64,000 nt of DNA, taken from positions 2,108,001-2,172,000 of the forward strand of contig CM062385.1 of the NCBI GenBank assembly GCA_031310005.1. Reading direction: 5' to 3'. The notes under the pieces are model-generated. The model did no database searches and had not been told where the DNA came from. It saw only the letters and a list, made by a program, of their open reading frames with translations. This document shows positions 35,944 through 47,281 of this stretch, in pieces. Position 1 is the stretch's first letter; each line of letters begins with the position of its first letter. This stretch comes from Dactylellina haptotyla (Eukaryota; Ascomycota; Orbiliomycetes; Orbiliales; Orbiliaceae). Position numbers and translations under genes: made by a program.

Positions 35944-37591
35944 ATGCGATCCAGACTGTCCGCCACCTCCGCACTGCTGGCTTCGGTCCAGCTGCTCAGT
36001 TTGGTCCCCGCTACTTTTGGCCAAATCTCCATTGACTTGAACAGCGCAGGTAAGTTTGCCGGCGATCGAGGCACTAACAACAACAACATGTCAACACCCC
36101 TGCAACACATTTCTGTCGATCCCCTCCACCCCCAGTCTCGACTCGAAGACCGCATTACACTGCATATAATACGGGCAATTGCTAACTAAAGGTGTCGTTG
36201 CATCGCAGACTCTCTCAAGAATGCCGCCAAGACGGTGATGAAGTCCATGGTCAAGGACTATACCGGACAGCAGCCGTTTACTGCCGGTCTCCTCCCAAAT
36301 GGGTACGGTCTCTTTGAGTCCGGCCTGTTCTTTAACACCATTCTCGACTACGCTGCCTTCACTGGCGACAGCTCCTACAATGGACTGTTCGAGAAGGATT
36401 TCTTCGCCCAGATCGGCCCCAATGCCGACTTTATCCCAGCAAACAAGACCGAGGGTGTCGCCAACGATGATGTTGGTTACTGGGCCTTGACCGCCATGAC
36501 TGCTGCCGAGTATGGCGCCAAACCCGCTGATAGCAACAGCCCAGCCTACCTCGACCTGGCTAAGAATGTGTTCAACGCCTTTGTCAGCCGATGGGATACC
36601 GCGAACTGCAAGGGTGGTCTCCGCTGGACTATCTACACCTTCCAGAACGGATATGATTTCAAGGATGCAAACTCGAATGGTATCTTCTTCGAACTTGCCG
36701 CTCGTCTAGGCGCTCAAACTGGAAACAAGACATATTTCGACTGGGCCACCAAGGTCTTCGATTGGACCGCTAAGACCGGCCTTACCGATGTCGAGGCCAA
36801 TCCAGGCACTGGTGTCGTCTACGCTGGTGCCTCCGTGCAGGATAACTGCAAGGATCTTGATAAAACCTTCTTCTCCGCTCAGCACGCCAACTATCTTCTT
36901 GGATGTGCTGTCATGTTCAACGCCGTATGTTCTTCATCCTACCTTCAAAATCTTGATATAAAGAGAATATTATACTAATTCGATGACTGAATAGACCGGA
37001 TCTCAAACTTGGCTCGACCGCGCCATCCTCCTCACCAGCTACGCCTCTGTCACCTACTTCGGCCCCCAGATGTATGTTGACGACGGAACCTCCCAGGTCG
37101 TCATCGAACAGGCCTGCGAATTCGAAGACAAGTGCAACAACGACCAGAAGGCCGGAAAGTCCGTTCTCTTCCGTTCTCTCGCTGGCGCTATGAGACTCAA
37201 CAAGAAGGGCGAGATTGCCAATGCCCTCACCGTCCAGCTCAACAACTCTGCCAAAGCCGCCGGAAAGTCCTGTCAAGACAACGGAAACTGTGGATTCAAG
37301 TGGTCCGACTTGAAATACGATCCAACCAAGGGTACCGGTTTCGGTGAGAAGATGGCCGCAATCGAGAGCTGGATGGCCATTGTTAGACGTGCGAACGCAA
37401 ACCCCGATACCGCTGTCTTCCAGGCCGATACCTCCAACCAGCCATCCACTACCAGCGGCAGCCCAAGCGGAAGCTCCAGCACTCCTGGAGCCACCCAGAC
37501 TAGCTCGACACCAAACAGCGGATCTAAGGTCATGGCTGGAAGCGCCTTGGGAGTTATGGCTGCTATCTCTTTCTTGAACATGCTTTTGTAA
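35944..37591 (+). CDS. GH76 alpha-1,6-mannanase-like protein with GPI-type tail (Dfg5/Dcw1 family)
   Basis: Three exons, 35944-36049, 36209-36924 and 36995-37591, give 472 residues. A signal peptide (about 1-26) is followed by a glycoside hydrolase family 76 domain: YAAFTGDSSYNGLF, IGPNADFIPAN, VANDDVGYWALTAMTAAEY with the catalytic Asp-Asp pair at residues 122-123, and RWDTANCKGGLRW. A Ser/Thr/Gly linker and a hydrophobic end (SALGVMAAISFLNMLL) suggest a GPI anchor. Fungal Dfg5/Dcw1 proteins of this type act at the plasma membrane and are thought to attach GPI mannoproteins to wall glucan. One oddity is the YYWWEAG-like block of common members, which reads NGYGLFESG here. The first intron (159 bases) is long for this window. 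Codon use is richer in C-ending codons than in neighbours, suggesting high expression. Confidence 0.9.
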
Positions 37592-38944
37592 GCATTTCGA
37601 TAGCAGTATATATAAGCATCTCTAAGAATACCTCTCGTTTTATCGGTTTCATTTGTGTATATCTGCTGAGTGAGTGGGGGTGTGAATATCGACCGGGTGG
37701 GGAAGTGTTCTTTTCCTTTTAATAGTTATTCTTCTCTGGAGCGGAGCATATTGTATAGCATCGAGTTACAGCTCACTCATCACGGACTCGCATTACAGTG
37801 CATATTTATTGGCGTTTTATTTCCACAAAACCAGTTTTCTTTAGCAAGCCTGTGTTTCTTGATTCCTCTTTGTTTTTTGGGACACCCTTTTATATTCTAC
37901 CTACACTTCAAATGTAATTTAAAAAAGCCCATCAATCAACTCTCAAGTCGGTTGCTTTCATACTATCTCTCCGTAACCAATTACCTGTATTGTGTATAAA
38001 TACTTTGATTTCGGGCCCGCTAAGACGGACAACCGTAATCACGATGGTCACTAGACCATCCGAAGAACAATCTGTTCGATCGGGTTGGTCTGATATATTG
38101 CCGCAAGGCTTATATTTAGCCCCGGTCGCGGTCGACGAGGTACCCACAAGGCGGTTTATGAGGACACTTCAAAATTATCACTTGAGCCTCTTTGTTGTTC
38201 GGAGTTTTAATCAGGCCCATACTAGGCCTCAACCTGGCCCGGAAGATCGCTAAAATGGAAGCACGATATTCGGGTGGCCAGACAGGCGCTGGGATTATCG
38301 TTTCGATGCCTTGCGGAACTGGCGTATGACGTGCGCCGAAGCCGACAAACGAAACGCAGAACCCACAAGGCGAACCACCAAACACTGCCCCTCGCATCCT
38401 TCACGAGCGGCAAAAGTCGAATATCAATTTCAACCTGTTGACTTCCCTCTTGGGGGCCTTTCGGATGAAGACTGGTCGGTTAGTCCATGGATCTGGAAGG
38501 AAAGAGCTTCCCGAGGCTGCCTTGCTTGAGTTTAAGCATTCAGAATACCTGGAGCTCCAGCCCGCATTTGTTCAGAGGTAATGATAACCCAGGAGACGAT
38601 TTTCTGGGGTACGGCAGGGGTATGCGCCAGAACAGAAAGGTTTGACAGGAGTCGTACAGGTTATTGGAAGGGAATATACGAGAACGCATCCTATCTGGGG
38701 GCTCAAGGCTGTGTCTTATCAAAGTTAACTTATTCTATCGGGCACATTTTTGTCGCGGAAGTCGCAATGCATACGGTATTAATAGCCTTGTCGCACGAGC
38801 ATGTGAGTGACTGCCGGCTTCCGATGGAAAGGATATAAAGCTACCTTCCCGTCCCAACTTTAAACGGTTATGTAAGAAGGTCCAATCTTCAAAATTTAAA
38901 AGTGAAGACATATTCTGTTTCTCTATTAAAAGCCAATTCGCACC
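37592..38944. other. Intergenic interval
   Basis: It holds the 3' region of the GH76 gene and the promoter of the lectin-domain gene. Short frames on both strands have no support. Confidence 0.45.
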
Positions 38945-40281
38945 ATGTCCGCTGGTAAACAACCAATCTCCAACGGGTCGTTCGATGCGTTATGGAACTC
39001 GAGGGGCGGAAGCTCGTCTGGCTCAGGTAACAACTCCAATGGTGGTGAAGGTACTAGTCGCAAGGTAGATGCTCTCTTGGCCGCTGCCCCGAGACTATCC
39101 GTCCAAGACGAGGACGACGAACTACCTTCTTACGACGATGCCAACAGTATCCGTTCGGGCAAGCTCGCAACTCCATCTAACTTCCAGCAGTCGGATGTTG
39201 GTGTTGAAATCCAGGATGCGCTGGAGTTTGATGTAAGTAACAACACAACTCTGGTTCCTGAGACGCCGGTTATAATTGAAACTAATGGCCCTCCGTTGGT
39301 AGTATGCCTTTCAAATTTCAACTAGTTACGAAGAACTGGCGACAAGTGTCGTTCGGAATCACGGGGTACAAGGCACAGTCCTGGCAATTCAAAGACTAGG
39401 AATGGGATCGCAGAGACCGAGTCCTGGAATCACAACGGTCTTCAAGCTCGATGGCGTGCCGCTGGCGTCAAATCAACTAGAGATAAAGGCAAAATCAGGC
39501 CCTGAAATGGGTATCAGAAGCCTCAAAGTTGGCATGTTGGATGTTCTTGAGGATGATCCGGATATCCAATTTGGCAATATTGATTGGAATGACAGAATTA
39601 TTGTGGTAAGTTTGTTGTCGTATAAATGAAATATTATTGCATATAGCCCCATTATGCAGGTTTCTAACAACCAATTCCACCTAGCAGGGTGCCAATCCAC
39701 TAAGCACTGGTCATCCTAGAATTATGTTTGATAGGCCGTATTCTCTGCCACCAGATATTATATTCTTTTTGAGAGAGTTTAGCTTCCGTACAAACACTCC
39801 TCGCCGTATTCGAGTTACAACGCAAGGTTCGCCAAAGTCTTCTCCACAATGTAGACAATAGTAATATTGACAGAAATTGTTAGGCATCGGCCAGCAGGGA
39901 TTCTTCCCAAAATGGACTATGGGTTTTACAGCGGCACTTGACACCAAATTTACCTGGGTATCCATTCCTAAAGACCACATAAGGTTCGATTGCGGCACGT
40001 TCGAAGTCATTTCGAAGCCCGGAGGCACCGCGATGAATTTCACGGGAACCGTCAACTTTACCAAATGGAAGTTTCCGAAGAACCAGCCGCCGAAAGTTTT
40101 CATCGGGCTCGCAGGAATTGATTTGGATGCCACACGAGCCTTCAGGTTATCCACCGCTGTCACGGGGTTGTCGCATCAGGGGTTTAGTTGGAGCGTTCGG
40201 AATTGGGATGATGCCACCTACAACTATGCTTGGTCGACTGCGATTTCTTGGATTGCAATTGCGAACCCGGTGAATGGATGA
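38945..40281 (+). CDS. H-type lectin-domain protein with disordered N-terminus
   Basis: Four exons, 38945-39232, 39303-39605, 39688-39826 and 39884-40281, join to 375 residues. The first about 95 residues are low-complexity Ser/Gly/Asn and acidic, without a signal peptide, so the protein is probably cytosolic or unconventionally secreted. A middle region (YAFQISTSYEELATSVVRNH...) matches nothing I can name. The last 85 or so residues carry the H-type lectin pattern: PPKVFIGLAGIDLDATRAFR, the LSHQGFSWSVRNWDD block and a YAWSTAISWIA ending, as in the agglutinins of snails and in Dictyostelium discoidins. Such domains bind GalNAc or galactose. The third intron uses donor GTTCGC, chosen because alternatives give a 35-base intron. 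Ligand and role are unknown. Confidence 0.8.
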
Positions 40282-41226
40282 GTGGTGGATATATCGATAT
40301 TAGACGATATCTGATGAAAAACATAGGTAGTTGGAGAAAGGAGTTTATCTGTTTACAGGATGTAATTTGTTCTGATAGGTATTGCATTTGGCGTTGAGAT
40401 CGAGTATTTCATATTGTTGCGCTATGGAAGTCTAGAATTAGCAGAAATCGTAGCTAGAATTTAGCCAGACTCTTAATTGATAACTTTAGAATACTACTCT
40501 AAATATTTTATCCGCTGTCGGATAATATTAAATTTTTCCAGATAATGACTTGTCTAGGTATTGAGCTAGAATTTCGGTCTTTGCAACACGAACATATAAC
40601 GGGGGGCTAGGTTACTTGCATGTCGACCAGATGCTCTTAAATCAATTTTTTCTAGATAATTGCACGTAATATAAACATCTTGGCGTCTATATATCTAGTT
40701 TCAAAATCATAGATGGAATCCAACATGTGACGATTCCTTCTTAGAGCCCGCGCGACCGACACCGCGACTATGGCAACCGCTCGCAGCAGTATATACAACC
40801 CCAACCAAAGGAACCATAAGCCCTACCTTCATTTTTGATATGGAGATTTAGTCAATGCCCCTAGTTTTGGTGTGGCTACGTGGGGTTTGATGAACGATGT
40901 TGTCTACTTGAATTCGAAGTTGTTGGAGCATAACAACTTACTGCTGCGGTTTGTAACGTTTACCGTGTCTGCATCGCGACGTTCCTGATGATTCGCCAAC
41001 CACACGCAATATAGGTATCTAATTATAAGATACGGGTACCTGGCGTACTGAGACAAGATTTTTATCTTTATCTGCCATATGCTATAGCGGGTACGACTTA
41101 TTTAACCAACACGAATAACGTCAAATTTATGGCAATGTTAATTTAAATCCCACTACAAATACGCCGCCGCAAATTCTAGCCGATAAATGGCAAGCAATAT
41201 ATACCGATATCCCCTAAACATAATAC
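40282..41226. other. Intergenic interval
   Basis: AT-rich; no supported gene or RNA. It must hold the promoter of the secreted protein starting at 41227. Confidence 0.45.
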
Positions 41227-42072
41227 ATGATCGTGAAGAGATTGATTTCTTGGATAGTGATGGCTTTGGTTTCTAGGGACCTACTCGCTTACGCAGGAGT
41301 AAGTTATATCTTCCATATCTGATTAAATGTATGCTTATTTTGGTAGGACGTAAACAGAAATCGAAACTTAGAAACGGAATCATCAGTTAGGGTTAATTCA
41401 CGCCCTGCGATCATAGGTGGATACTGGGAATACTGGAATTCATGGTTGCCGCGAGATCAAATCCATGGTATCTCAATTTTCGATAGGATCAGAGCCGCGC
41501 TTACATACATTTACACCAATGAATACGATCGAAACTCGGTTTGCTCTATGTCTCTCGCGCAAACCCCTTTGGGTGGATCAGCGGCCACACAATTAGGTTC
41601 TACAATGGCTTGCCATGACGGAATGTTAGTTACGCTGTTAAACGTTGATCCAACCCGGACTAATCGCAAGATAAATTGCCGGGATGCACTCACGCAGGCT
41701 TGGAATCTTGTTGATTCTATTCAGTATAGATCGGTTGAGGAAGATAATTATCAGCTCCCGTTTGGATTTTACTGGATGACACCGCGAGACCACGTAGAGG
41801 TAAAAGAATTTGGTAGAATCCGCTGGTCAGAGGATTATGGATTCTTTATCTCGTTGGGGTTCACAGTGGGAGATTGCTTGGCGAATGTTACAAGGGTGCT
41901 AAATCCCGACTTATCGAAGAATGGTGAAGCCTATCCTTGCGGTATCACCGACGGGATTACCTGCTGGGATAGGACTGATTCTTTCAAAGTCAAAGGACCG
42001 CACGATTTTCAACCGAACAAGAAAATAAAAATCGAAATAGGCTCGACTGGACAGGGAGAAGGTTTTTTTTGA
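41227..42072 (+). CDS. Secreted protein of unknown function (tandem pair, copy 1)
   Basis: Two exons, 41227-41298 and 41347-42072 (intron 48 bases, GTAAGT..GGTAG), give 265 residues. The first exon is a signal peptide (MIVKRLISWIVMALVSRDLLAYAG). The mature part has six cysteines and aromatic-rich blocks (GGYWEYWNSWLP, LPFGFYWMTPRD). A motif GRIRWSEDYGFFISLGF is echoed in the next gene as GRTRWSEDRSEWFILGLLD; both also share a CR(D/V)AL helix that may face the fold in the same way. I know no domain for it. A signal peptide split off by an intron right behind it, tandem duplication and no homology I recognise fit a lineage-specific secreted or effector-type protein. Confidence 0.75.
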
Positions 42073-43219
42073 ATTTGAAGTGTAATTATCTATTTTAAAT
42101 ACGCACATAAATAAGCAACTGTATATAATAATATTGTCTTGCAAGGGAGATGCCGTCCTGGTCCCGCGAAAAGTAATAATACTCTCCTTACACATATAGT
42201 TTGAAAATTTGGTTCTCTGCATCTTCTTCTCTAGCGCTAGCGAAATAAATACAATATCAAATGCCACTCTGAATCATATGCATTTATTGTATTAATAACT
42301 AGCAGCATAGCAGCATAGCACCTAAATGTTCTGAAGCCAAACAGCTTGTGTTAGCAGAGCTTCAGCCACCCTGTGCTTTAGTTTTGCGGCTCAGCAACTC
42401 TTGAAGTCTGAAACTTCGTGTTGGTTACTCTTACGAAACAAGGTTGGGTACTAATCCTGGTATTTTTTTACTATACAAGTCTATAGGACCATATAAATAT
42501 ATTATAACAATCTAAAGCTGGATATCATCGGCAATTTTAGACGGTATAGAAAGGCAAAGTTTGAGCGATAACCTGAAAGCTGCGATGCGTCATATAATTT
42601 TCCACATTGTTGATGATAGGCGAAAACTCTAGCAACTTGAGTAGTATTAGCAAAAGGCAAATTTGAAAAATTAACATCTACTTAATGTGATGTTGGTGAA
42701 TATGATGACCACATGCTTCAGTATGAGCGGCGCAGGCGTAGGCGTAGGGTCTAACAGCTGCCTCAAGAGCATAAACTCACATCCTGTGTCGTTGTTGGTG
42801 TCTAGCATACGTGTACATGTACATTTGATAGATAGCTCCTCACTGTCGCACAGCTCTTTAACCTTCAAAATTAATGTCTAAAAATCTGCCTGAGGGTAAT
42901 TGAAATTTATTTAAATAATCCTCTGATTCCCAATATTTACATTTGTAACAGGAACTTGTGACTTTATACATCCTAGAAAAGAGGAGTAAGCGGTGATATA
43001 TTGACTGTACACTCGGTAGGTTTTCGTTTGGCTACCCATACCCAGAGTCTCAATGAACCTTCCTTTATGTAATAACGACAGAATCAGGTCAGTGTAGTAA
43101 TTTATATGTGTGTCGATCAAGCTTTGAATGCAAGTTTCTAACGATGAATGCCTGATTATAGAACCGTTGGAAGCTTAAGCCCTGGTTATTGTCGATAGAC
43201 GGGATAATTGAATTTCAGA
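42073..43219. other. Spacer between the tandem secreted genes
   Basis: AT-rich, no supported gene. It contains a short AGCATAGC-type tandem repeat near 42300-42320. A TATAAATAT element near 42493 is too far from the next ATG to be its TATA. Confidence 0.4.
42300..42320. repeat. Short AGCATAGC tandem repeat
   Basis: About two and a half copies of AGCATAGC in a row, downstream of the first secreted protein gene. Confidence 0.7.
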
Positions 43220-44043
43220 ATGAAAAGGTCGGTTGTCGTATCGCTTAGTATACTATTGGGGTGGAAGATCTTTGAAACTGCGGCTACTGCTATTGTGAGT
43301 ATGGTTTTGGCCTTTTTCAACTAGCACAAAATTGCATACATTAAATACTAACAAATCCTGTTTCCTAGCCCCAGGTTCCCCCGCCAGAGAACCCTCACCC
43401 TTTAAATTGGACCAAACTACGAGAAATGAGACCTGAGAATAGCCTGAATCAATACCAGTTTTGGTATACAAATATATTTGAAGATCACTGGGGAAGCCAT
43501 GCCGACATTAATTACTATGATTTCTTGGATCAGGAGTTATCTGATGCTATCAACAACGGAGGCGGATGTCCTGACGGCTTTCGGACAGAGGGAGTAACTC
43601 GAATCGACTCTGATCCGGACTTTGCTGAGCAACCATTGGATACACTAGAAGCTACTCCGGTGTTCTGCCAGAACAAAATAATGGTCTTCGCGCAATATGA
43701 CCCGAGGATCTTGAATCCAGGAGCGCTAATGGAGCCAAGACCTCTCTCCTGTAGAGTAGCCTTATATAGGATTCAGGAATTGGTAGGGGCTATCAAGAAT
43801 AAATGGAATCCGACGAACCAGGCAAATAGCACAGTTCCAAGATGGAAAGCTCTTCCCGAGAGTCCCAATACTTATGCAAGCAAAGTTTATAATGAGAAAG
43901 TTACTTTCAAGTGGGAAAATTTTGACTCTGTCAATGTTCAGATAGTCGGCCGGACCCGTTGGAGCGAGGATCGTAGCGAGTGGTTCATCCTGGGCTTGCT
44001 GGATCGGAATGATAAGAGCGACCAGTGTCCTTTCAGGCTATGA
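43220..44043 (+). CDS. Secreted protein of unknown function (tandem pair, copy 2)
   Basis: Two exons, 43220-43294 and 43369-44043 (intron 74 bases with ATACTAAC branch), give 249 residues. The signal peptide (MKRSVVVSLSILLGWKIFETA) fills exon 1, as in the neighbouring copy, and the intron is again in phase 0 right after the leader. A proline-rich start (PQVPPPENPHP) leads into WTKLREMRPENSLNQYQFWY. Cysteines are GGGCPDG, VFCQN, LSCRVAL and QCPF. The shared RTRWSEDR...FILGL motif near the C-terminus and the shared gene structure support common descent with 41227-42072, though overall similarity is low. The acceptor could also be six bases later. No known domain; candidate secreted effector or wall protein. 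Confidence 0.75.
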
Positions 44044-45618
44044 TAACTGGTTTTTGTCTTGGGTGAGCTCGCCTGGGAATATTTACAATTCTCGATTGTA
44101 CTGACGATTTGATTTCTGCATTGGTTTTAAGCTTGTACTCTATATATTTCTTTGTTTCTTATATTGTCTTCACCTTTCTGGGTATGGATTAAAGGCTAGC
44201 GACCTACGTCATCGTCGTGGACTGCTTCATCATTGAAAGTCATACCAGCTATGTATGGCATATATTGATAGCCAAAAAATAAAAGGCTCGTTGATGAGCG
44301 AACTTAAAGGCTCCATGTAGGTATTGTAGAACCTGTAATTGAATTTTTGGTCTCGGGATGGAGATACCATTTCAATGAGACTTGAAGGCCGTTGGAACTG
44401 GGTGCCTAGATTGTTTTGCTTTGCTTTTCTGTCGTTCTGAACCCAAGCGTTTCTATCGATGGTTACCGTTTCCCCTTGTGTTCTAAATAGCCTTTCCATA
44501 ATTTTGCCGGAATCTAGATCGTTCAAGATGCTATCTCACTACTATTTTGATCATATTTTCTTGGTTCTTGCTAGGATATCCACATGTTGACGAATGAAAC
44601 GGCCCCAAAAGCGAGAGGTTTCCGAGTTCCTGAATGTGCGGGATAACCGACCTCGGAAATCTTGCTCGTTCATTTGAGATCCCCCACGTGGTAATCAATC
44701 TCGGCCAAGATGACCAAAATATTCTCTGGAAGCTTGTTTGTGTAGCAATAGGTTAGCCTCGCCGAAGCTGAATTTTTTTTTGACGTGACCTATGGGAGGC
44801 GCCAGCAGCCAGTCCATGTCTGAGGCTGAAGCTTGGATCCATGGCCTGACATGTGCGTTCCTAGGCCGGTGTCAACACTCCGCAAGCCACTTTGAGATGA
44901 TGGGGGTCGGAGAAACCAGCTGCAGGAACCGCACCTTCCCGCGTTTTGAGCTCTTGATTACGCGGTAGGCTGTTCTGGGATATGAGACGGTCTCAGTTCG
45001 CTTGTTGTGCAGCAAGGTGGGTGCCGGTTGATCGGTGCTCGCTCATGATGTGAGTCCGGGTCAAGCGAGGGCGATTTGTAAGTTCATTAGTTACAGGTAT
45101 TCCGGCCCTTTCATTCTCTGTCGGTAGCGAAGGGGGGACACGCAAGGAGTCGTCTATGCATCAGATGCTGCATCTCTCAGAGATGACAAACACGGGCTGG
45201 ATAAGTTGGGTGAGCTGGTTCGGTAAAGTCCATCATTTGGCCTAAATCCCCTTGGGTGCTTTGACCTGGTGGCGTTAGGATTCCGAAATTATGATTGGAT
45301 ACCAACAGCTAATCTCCACTCTCAAACTCGTTTGAATCTAGAATTCTCTCCAAGATGTGGCCATGCGAATGAGATCATGGGTATCGGAGAAAAGAGAAAA
45401 TGCATGGTTACAGTCTAGGCAAGCATTTGGGCAACTGCCGGCAAGCCCAGCGAGAACAGTTTTCCTGTGTGCTTTATTATGCGGTGCACGGTGCGTTGGG
45501 TTGCAGGTGCAATATAAGACACCCATGGAACCGTTCTTTCCAATCTAGAATTTTCTTCGTTTTGGGGGTTTTTAAATTTTGCCCATGAATATTTTATTTT
45601 TTATATGTAGACGTCCTA
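44044..45618. other. Intergenic interval
   Basis: No supported gene. Left of 44.6 kb the sequence is AT-rich; 44.7-45.4 kb is more balanced. Short frames on both strands have no domain. Confidence 0.45.
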
Positions 45619-47048
45619 ATGATAGACCTATTTTACCGCCGACCGGCGAGTACCTACTCGAATCGATCATTCGACAGTGTTTATTCATGCGAAAAAGGAT
45701 CATGCCCCGAAGTCGAAGGCATTCCAGCGAACTTGGCATTTGACCGAATTGTGGATGGTCAAACCGCGGCGGTAGGTGAAAAGTACAACATCGACAACAG
45801 TCTTCGGACCAGATCTCTGACGGTATACTTGTTATTTAGCCATGCACAGTTGATGACTTCAGCAAATTTCTGCGGTTCAGCAATATGGATGGACATGCAG
45901 ATGCACTTCAATTTTATCTTTGGGTGAAAGGATATACGAAAAAATTCAACAAGGACCTTAGTCAGTCAGAGCAGACTCTATCCGCACCATGGATACCGAC
46001 TCCGAAACCAGCTGTCGATACCATAGATAAATCTTCGCAGACATCTTTAAACGAGATTCCTTCGAAAAATAATTCAGATTCCAACTTGTCCGCTATGGAA
46101 TTTGGTGAAGATGTTGTTTTAGAGCCCTGTATGTTCATCTGTGTTTGGAGTCTCATCTGGGAGTAGTTTACTGACCTGGCACCCCGTATACAGTCACAAT
46201 ACAACCCTTCCGAGAAGAAATCGACCGAGTCTGTTCACTTTATCTTATACCCAACTCTCCTCTATCGCTTCCCCTTACGCCGACCGAGAAATCAGATACT
46301 TTAAATGCTCTTCGTCGAACAACACACCCCTCCGCCTTTTCGGCTATCCTTCACTCAATAGAATTCTCGCTTCGCTCGACAGCCCACCCAACATTTATTC
46401 GACACAGTCTCTCAAACGCAACCCGGACACGCTTGAGTTTCATCTCAGTTGTCGGCTTCGTTTTAATTATTCTCTCAATATTTTCTCTCATTATCCTTAC
46501 GCTGAGTAAAGTCTCGCGTTGGTACCGACTTTTGACCTTCTTATTTCTATTCCCCGGTCTTAACATGATAGCAAATGCTAGGAGAGGGCTGTGCCTGCTA
46601 CTTGTGGTTTTGGGAATGGCACGTAACCTTTCCCCTTGGGAAGTCTATGCAGTTGATGATCGAGAATCCCTCGATCTGAGACGGTCACTGGCCGTTAGTG
46701 AACAAGGGGAGGTCAAGGGAAAGGGTGCTGTTGAAGTTAATATTTTAGATTTGGATCAGGTAGCAGAAGGGAGAGGAAAAGATGAAGAGACTAGGGTCAG
46801 ATGGTTTATCAAAGAATATGACAATAGACCTGTTTTATCAAGAGTTTTTGAAAGGGTAAGTTTTAATTTTCTGTCCCGCTAGAACGCTTGACTAATAGTT
46901 CCTTTTCAAATAGAGGGTACCAATCAAAGACGCAGAAGTTCGACGACTACAACTTAGCATGATCACCCAAAATGCGGCTGTTGCATGTAGTTTAACAGCT
47001 ATTGTGGAAATTATCTTTATTGCTTTGCCACAAGGGCATTTCTTTTAG
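45619..47048 (+). CDS. RGS-domain membrane protein, Rax1-like (RGS-B)
   Basis: Four exons, 45619-45771, 45840-46128, 46194-46855 and 46914-47048, join in phase to 412 residues. The start MIDLFYRRPAS is typical of Rax1-like fungal proteins. The RGS part reads LAFDRIVDGQTAA, then PCTVDDFSKFLRF, then ALQFYLWVKGYTKKF; the second half is IQPFREEIDRVCSLY...TTHPSAFSAI...FIRHSLSNA. Hydrophobic helices follow (FVLIILSIFSLIILTL; the LLTFLFLFPGLNMIANARRG region; and near the end AIVEIIFIALPQ). It is a clear paralogue of 11710-13068. The first intron is at the same codon, while introns 2 and 3 are absent from that copy. The Glu-Asn contact pair of RGS domains reads Asp-Ala. The gene ends 233 bases from the stop of a rhodopsin-like receptor gene on the other strand. 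Confidence 0.86.
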
Positions 47049-47281
47049 GCAATGGATTTACTTTGGAATGAATTATGAATAATTGACTAGATAGTATTAT
47101 GTATTTGCGCTAGAGTCCAATGCTACTAGCGTATGATACTGTCCCTATGACTTTCTTTTAAACCTTTAACATTAAACCCAATAACTCCAACAAAAATACG
47201 CAACCTGAAACGATATCCATCCGCTAAATTACAAGATATTGACTAAAGACTTGATTATAAACAGACCTAAACAAATATCCT
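47049..47281. terminator. Short convergent 3' spacer between RGS-B and the receptor gene
   Basis: Only 233 AT-rich bases separate the two stop codons, so the 3' untranslated regions of the two transcripts may overlap. No gene is present. Confidence 0.45.
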
